Below, one piece after another: positions 23,906 to 25,301 of a DNA stretch of 25,301 nt. Each line of letters begins with the position of its first letter. Position 1 is the stretch's first letter. A program made the position numbers and the translations under genes. Under the pieces are notes generated by a model. That model searched no databases and was not told the DNA's origin. It saw only the letters and a program-made list of their open reading frames with translations. Source of the stretch: URNF01 sp045594105 (GTDB lineage: Bacteria; Bacillota; Clostridia; Oscillospirales; Acutalibacteraceae); assembly GCA_045594105.1 (NCBI GenBank), contig JAZNXY010000008.1, forward strand, positions 1-25,301. The letters run 5' to 3'.

Positions 23906-24593
23906 TGTCCGCCACCTCCCACCGTTTTTCAATGAACAAAGCGATGGTAATACCAAGCATGGCAGGTATTAAAAACTTGTCGCTGTCAAACAGCAAAAGA
24001 CAGGCAACCGAAATGATAAGCCCTGTGATAGCAGGCAGATGCCGTTTTTGCTTTTCCCATTGTTCTATGAAAATTACCACAAACAGTGCGGTCATTGCAA
24101 AGGAGACGCCTTCGGTGGAAAACGGTAAAAAGCTGCCGAGAATGCCGCCTGCGGTGCTACCGATTATCCAGTACAGGTGATTGAAAAGAGATATCCACAG
24201 ATAATATCCACGCTTGCTAACGTTGTCGGGCAGGTTGGGAGAGCAGACAAGCGAGAAGGTCTCATCGGTGAGTGCGAAAATGAGATACGGTTTTCGCTTG
24301 CCGACCGATTGGTAGGGGGACAGCATCGAAAGACCGTAAAAAATATGCCGTATATTCACCATCGCCGTCACCAAGGCGGCGGTGATGAGGGAGGCGCCGG
24401 TGGCAAGCAGATCAATTGCCACGTACTGCATCGAGCCGGCATAAATCAAGGCACTCATCAACAGTGCCCACCACCAACCGTACCCGGCGGTGTGCAATAA
24501 AATACCAAAGCCCATACCCAGCACCAGATACCCCGCCATAACCGGTAATGAAGCAGAAAAAGCATATTTGACAGTGGCTTTTTTGCTGTCCAT
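23898..24593 (-). CDS. azlC: Branched-chain amino acid export, large subunit AzlC
   Basis: This 231-residue polytopic membrane protein belongs to the AzlC family, the partner of AzlD. Typical segments are FSASLPVMAGYLVLGMGFGI, a SALIYAGSMQYVAIDLL helix, NIRHIFYGLSML, and ALTDETFSL. The start at 24593 has AGGAGG 7 nt upstream, so the 20-codon upstream extension is rejected. It is the first gene of azlC-azlD-rlmA, with its own promoter. Export of branched-chain amino acids is known for homologues; direction and substrate here are inferred. Confidence 0.88.
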   Translation of the reverse strand: MDSKKATVKYAFSASLPVMAGYLVLGMGFGILLHTAGYGWWWALLMSALIYAGSMQYVAIDLLATGASLITAALVTAMVNIRHIFYGLSMLSPYQSVGKRKPYLIFALTDETFSLVCSPNLPDNVSKRGYYLWISLFNHLYWIIGSTAGGILGSFLPFSTEGVSFAMTALFVVIFIEQWEKQKRHLPAITGLIISVACLLLFDSDKFLIPAMLGITIALFIEKRWEVADNE

Positions 24594-24624
24594 AACGGCA
24601 CCTCCTTTGCTGTAATTGCTTATA

Positions 24625-24653
24625 AGTGTACTGCTTTGCGAGTAAAAAGTCAA
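24625..24653 (-). promoter_or_regulatory. Promoter of azlC-azlD-rlmA
   Basis: On the minus strand, -35 TTGACT (24653-24648), a 17-nt spacer and -10 TACACT (24630-24625) lie 32 nt upstream of the azlC start. Confidence 0.6.
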
Positions 24654-24656
24654 ACA

Positions 24657-24688
24657 AAAAAGGCAGATGCATCCGCATCCGCCTTTTT
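24657..24688 (-). terminator. Terminator of the aldose epimerase gene
   Basis: A stem of 14 positions (AAAAAGGCAGATGC against GCATCCGCCTTTTT) has one A-C mismatch and an ATCC loop. It directly follows the stop codon at 24690, and the minus-strand T run is complete. Confidence 0.85.
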
Positions 24689-24689
24689 C

Positions 24690-25301
24690 TCATCGGATAT
24701 TTTGTGTGAAGGTGACCTTTTCACCAACCTCTATGACCTTGTGACCGCCTTCGATGTTAAGGCCGTCCACCGCGCCGCACTGCGGCTCTACACACAGAAA
24801 ACCGCTGACCCCTTTGCCGTTATACAAAATACAGTGGTCAGAGTTTTCCGAGAAGGTGTAGGTGTAATCACCCACCAAAGCGGTGTGCCCCTGCAGTTTA
24901 TAGTAACCGACAATGGGATTGTCCTTGGAAACCGCACCGTTTGCATACAGCTGTTCTTCTGCGGTGAGCGGTACGTACCGTCCGGTCGGCAGCAGGCGTT
25001 GGTCACGCTCCTGGCGGCTATCAATCGGTACTGCAAAGCGGTCGGGCTCTACAAAGGTGGTGTGGGTCGCAAAGGTAAAGGGAAACGCCGTGTCATCGGT
25101 GTTTTTCACCGTATACTCTGCGGTAAAGCCTTCTTTGCCCAGACGATAGGTGACCGTAAAGGTAAAGGAAAACGGGAAGTATTGGTCGGCGGTATGTGCA
25201 TGGGACATGGTGACGGTGTTTTCGGTGATATTTTCCACGGAAAACACTTGAAAATGCAAAAAGCCGTGCAGATTACTGAACTGCTCCAATTTGTGCGGAC
25301 A
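24690..25301 (-). CDS. Aldose 1-epimerase family protein (5' end outside window)
   Basis: The gene is partial. 203 residues are visible, and the frame stays open to the window edge (CPHKLEQFSNLHGFLH at the edge). HGFLHFQVFSV matches the 'HGf.r...w.v' region carrying a catalytic His, ATHTTFVEP takes the place of the second His motif, and LCVEPQCGAVDGLNIE holds the catalytic Glu. These are galactose-mutarotase-like features. The apparent TTG start at 25289 is not a real start, because the homology continues upstream of it. Full members have about 290-340 residues, so roughly one third lies beyond the window. Its sugar substrate is unknown. Confidence 0.82.
   Translation of the reverse strand, partial: CPHKLEQFSNLHGFLHFQVFSVENITENTVTMSHAHTADQYFPFSFTFTVTYRLGKEGFTAEYTVKNTDDTAFPFTFATHTTFVEPDRFAVPIDSRQERDQRLLPTGRYVPLTAEEQLYANGAVSKDNPIVGYYKLQGHTALVGDYTYTFSENSDHCILYNGKGVSGFLCVEPQCGAVDGLNIEGGHKVIEVGEKVTFTQNIR

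Noticed and set aside
1..25301. CRISPR arrays, IS elements, tRNA or rRNA genes
   Set aside because: I saw no regularly spaced repeats, transposase motifs, terminal repeats or tRNA-like cloverleaf segments. Reading by eye can miss a diverged tRNA.

Overview
The window comes from an endospore-forming Firmicute of the class Clostridia, probably an uncultured gut-type relative of Oscillospiraceae. The evidence is a full-length spoVT gene, strong AGGAGG-type ribosome sites, sigma-A-like promoters, and the AzlCD, GltS-type, RlmA and class II aldolase genes. This placement is inferred from gene content; no rRNA or tRNA gene was seen. All coding DNA is chromosomal in character. I found no IS element, integrase or CRISPR array.

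Layout. (1) 1-1372: a decayed duplicate of the spoVT 5' end, an AT-rich DUF4304-like gene on the minus strand, and intact spoVT on the plus strand. (2) 1380-7385, minus: a 2001-residue superfamily 1 helicase with transglutaminase-like, DUF4011, Vsr/MTES-type nuclease and DUF3320 regions. It resembles single-protein DUF4011-helicase-Vsr anti-phage proteins. (3) 7635-17767, plus: a tight eight-gene operon diverging from the helicase. In order it encodes a probable pseudokinase, a Ser/Thr kinase with a vWA-like C-terminus, a two-TM protein, a zinc-ribbon TRAFAC GTPase, a GAP1-like membrane protein, an anchored FHA-like protein, a SEDS glycosyltransferase (FtsW/RodA type) and a transpeptidase PBP. 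(4) 17815-20383, minus: a PlsC-type acyltransferase fused to a zinc ribbon, followed by a GltS-type sodium symporter. (5) 20517-22751: a sugar catabolic locus (class II aldolase, DUF4432 epimerase-like) whose kinase and divergent AraC regulator have both lost their 5' parts in one deletion. (6) 22782-24593, minus: azlC-azlD-rlmA. (7) 24690-25301, minus: an aldose 1-epimerase gene cut by the window edge.

How the parts work together. The most interesting unit is region 3. It combines kinase, pseudokinase, FHA, vWA, GTPase and GTPase-associated proteins with a dedicated SEDS-PBP peptidoglycan synthase pair. Three of its junctions overlap by 1 nt and one by 4 nt. Five of the eight proteins have predicted membrane segments. 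The pairing of a kinase and FHA protein with rodA/pbpA recalls the actinobacterial pknA/pknB locus, but the GTPase and GAP1-like components are not part of that locus. I read it as an envelope-located phospho- and GTP-signalling system acting on cell-wall synthesis, possibly a conflict or defence system given the divergent helicase-nuclease. This functional reading is inference.
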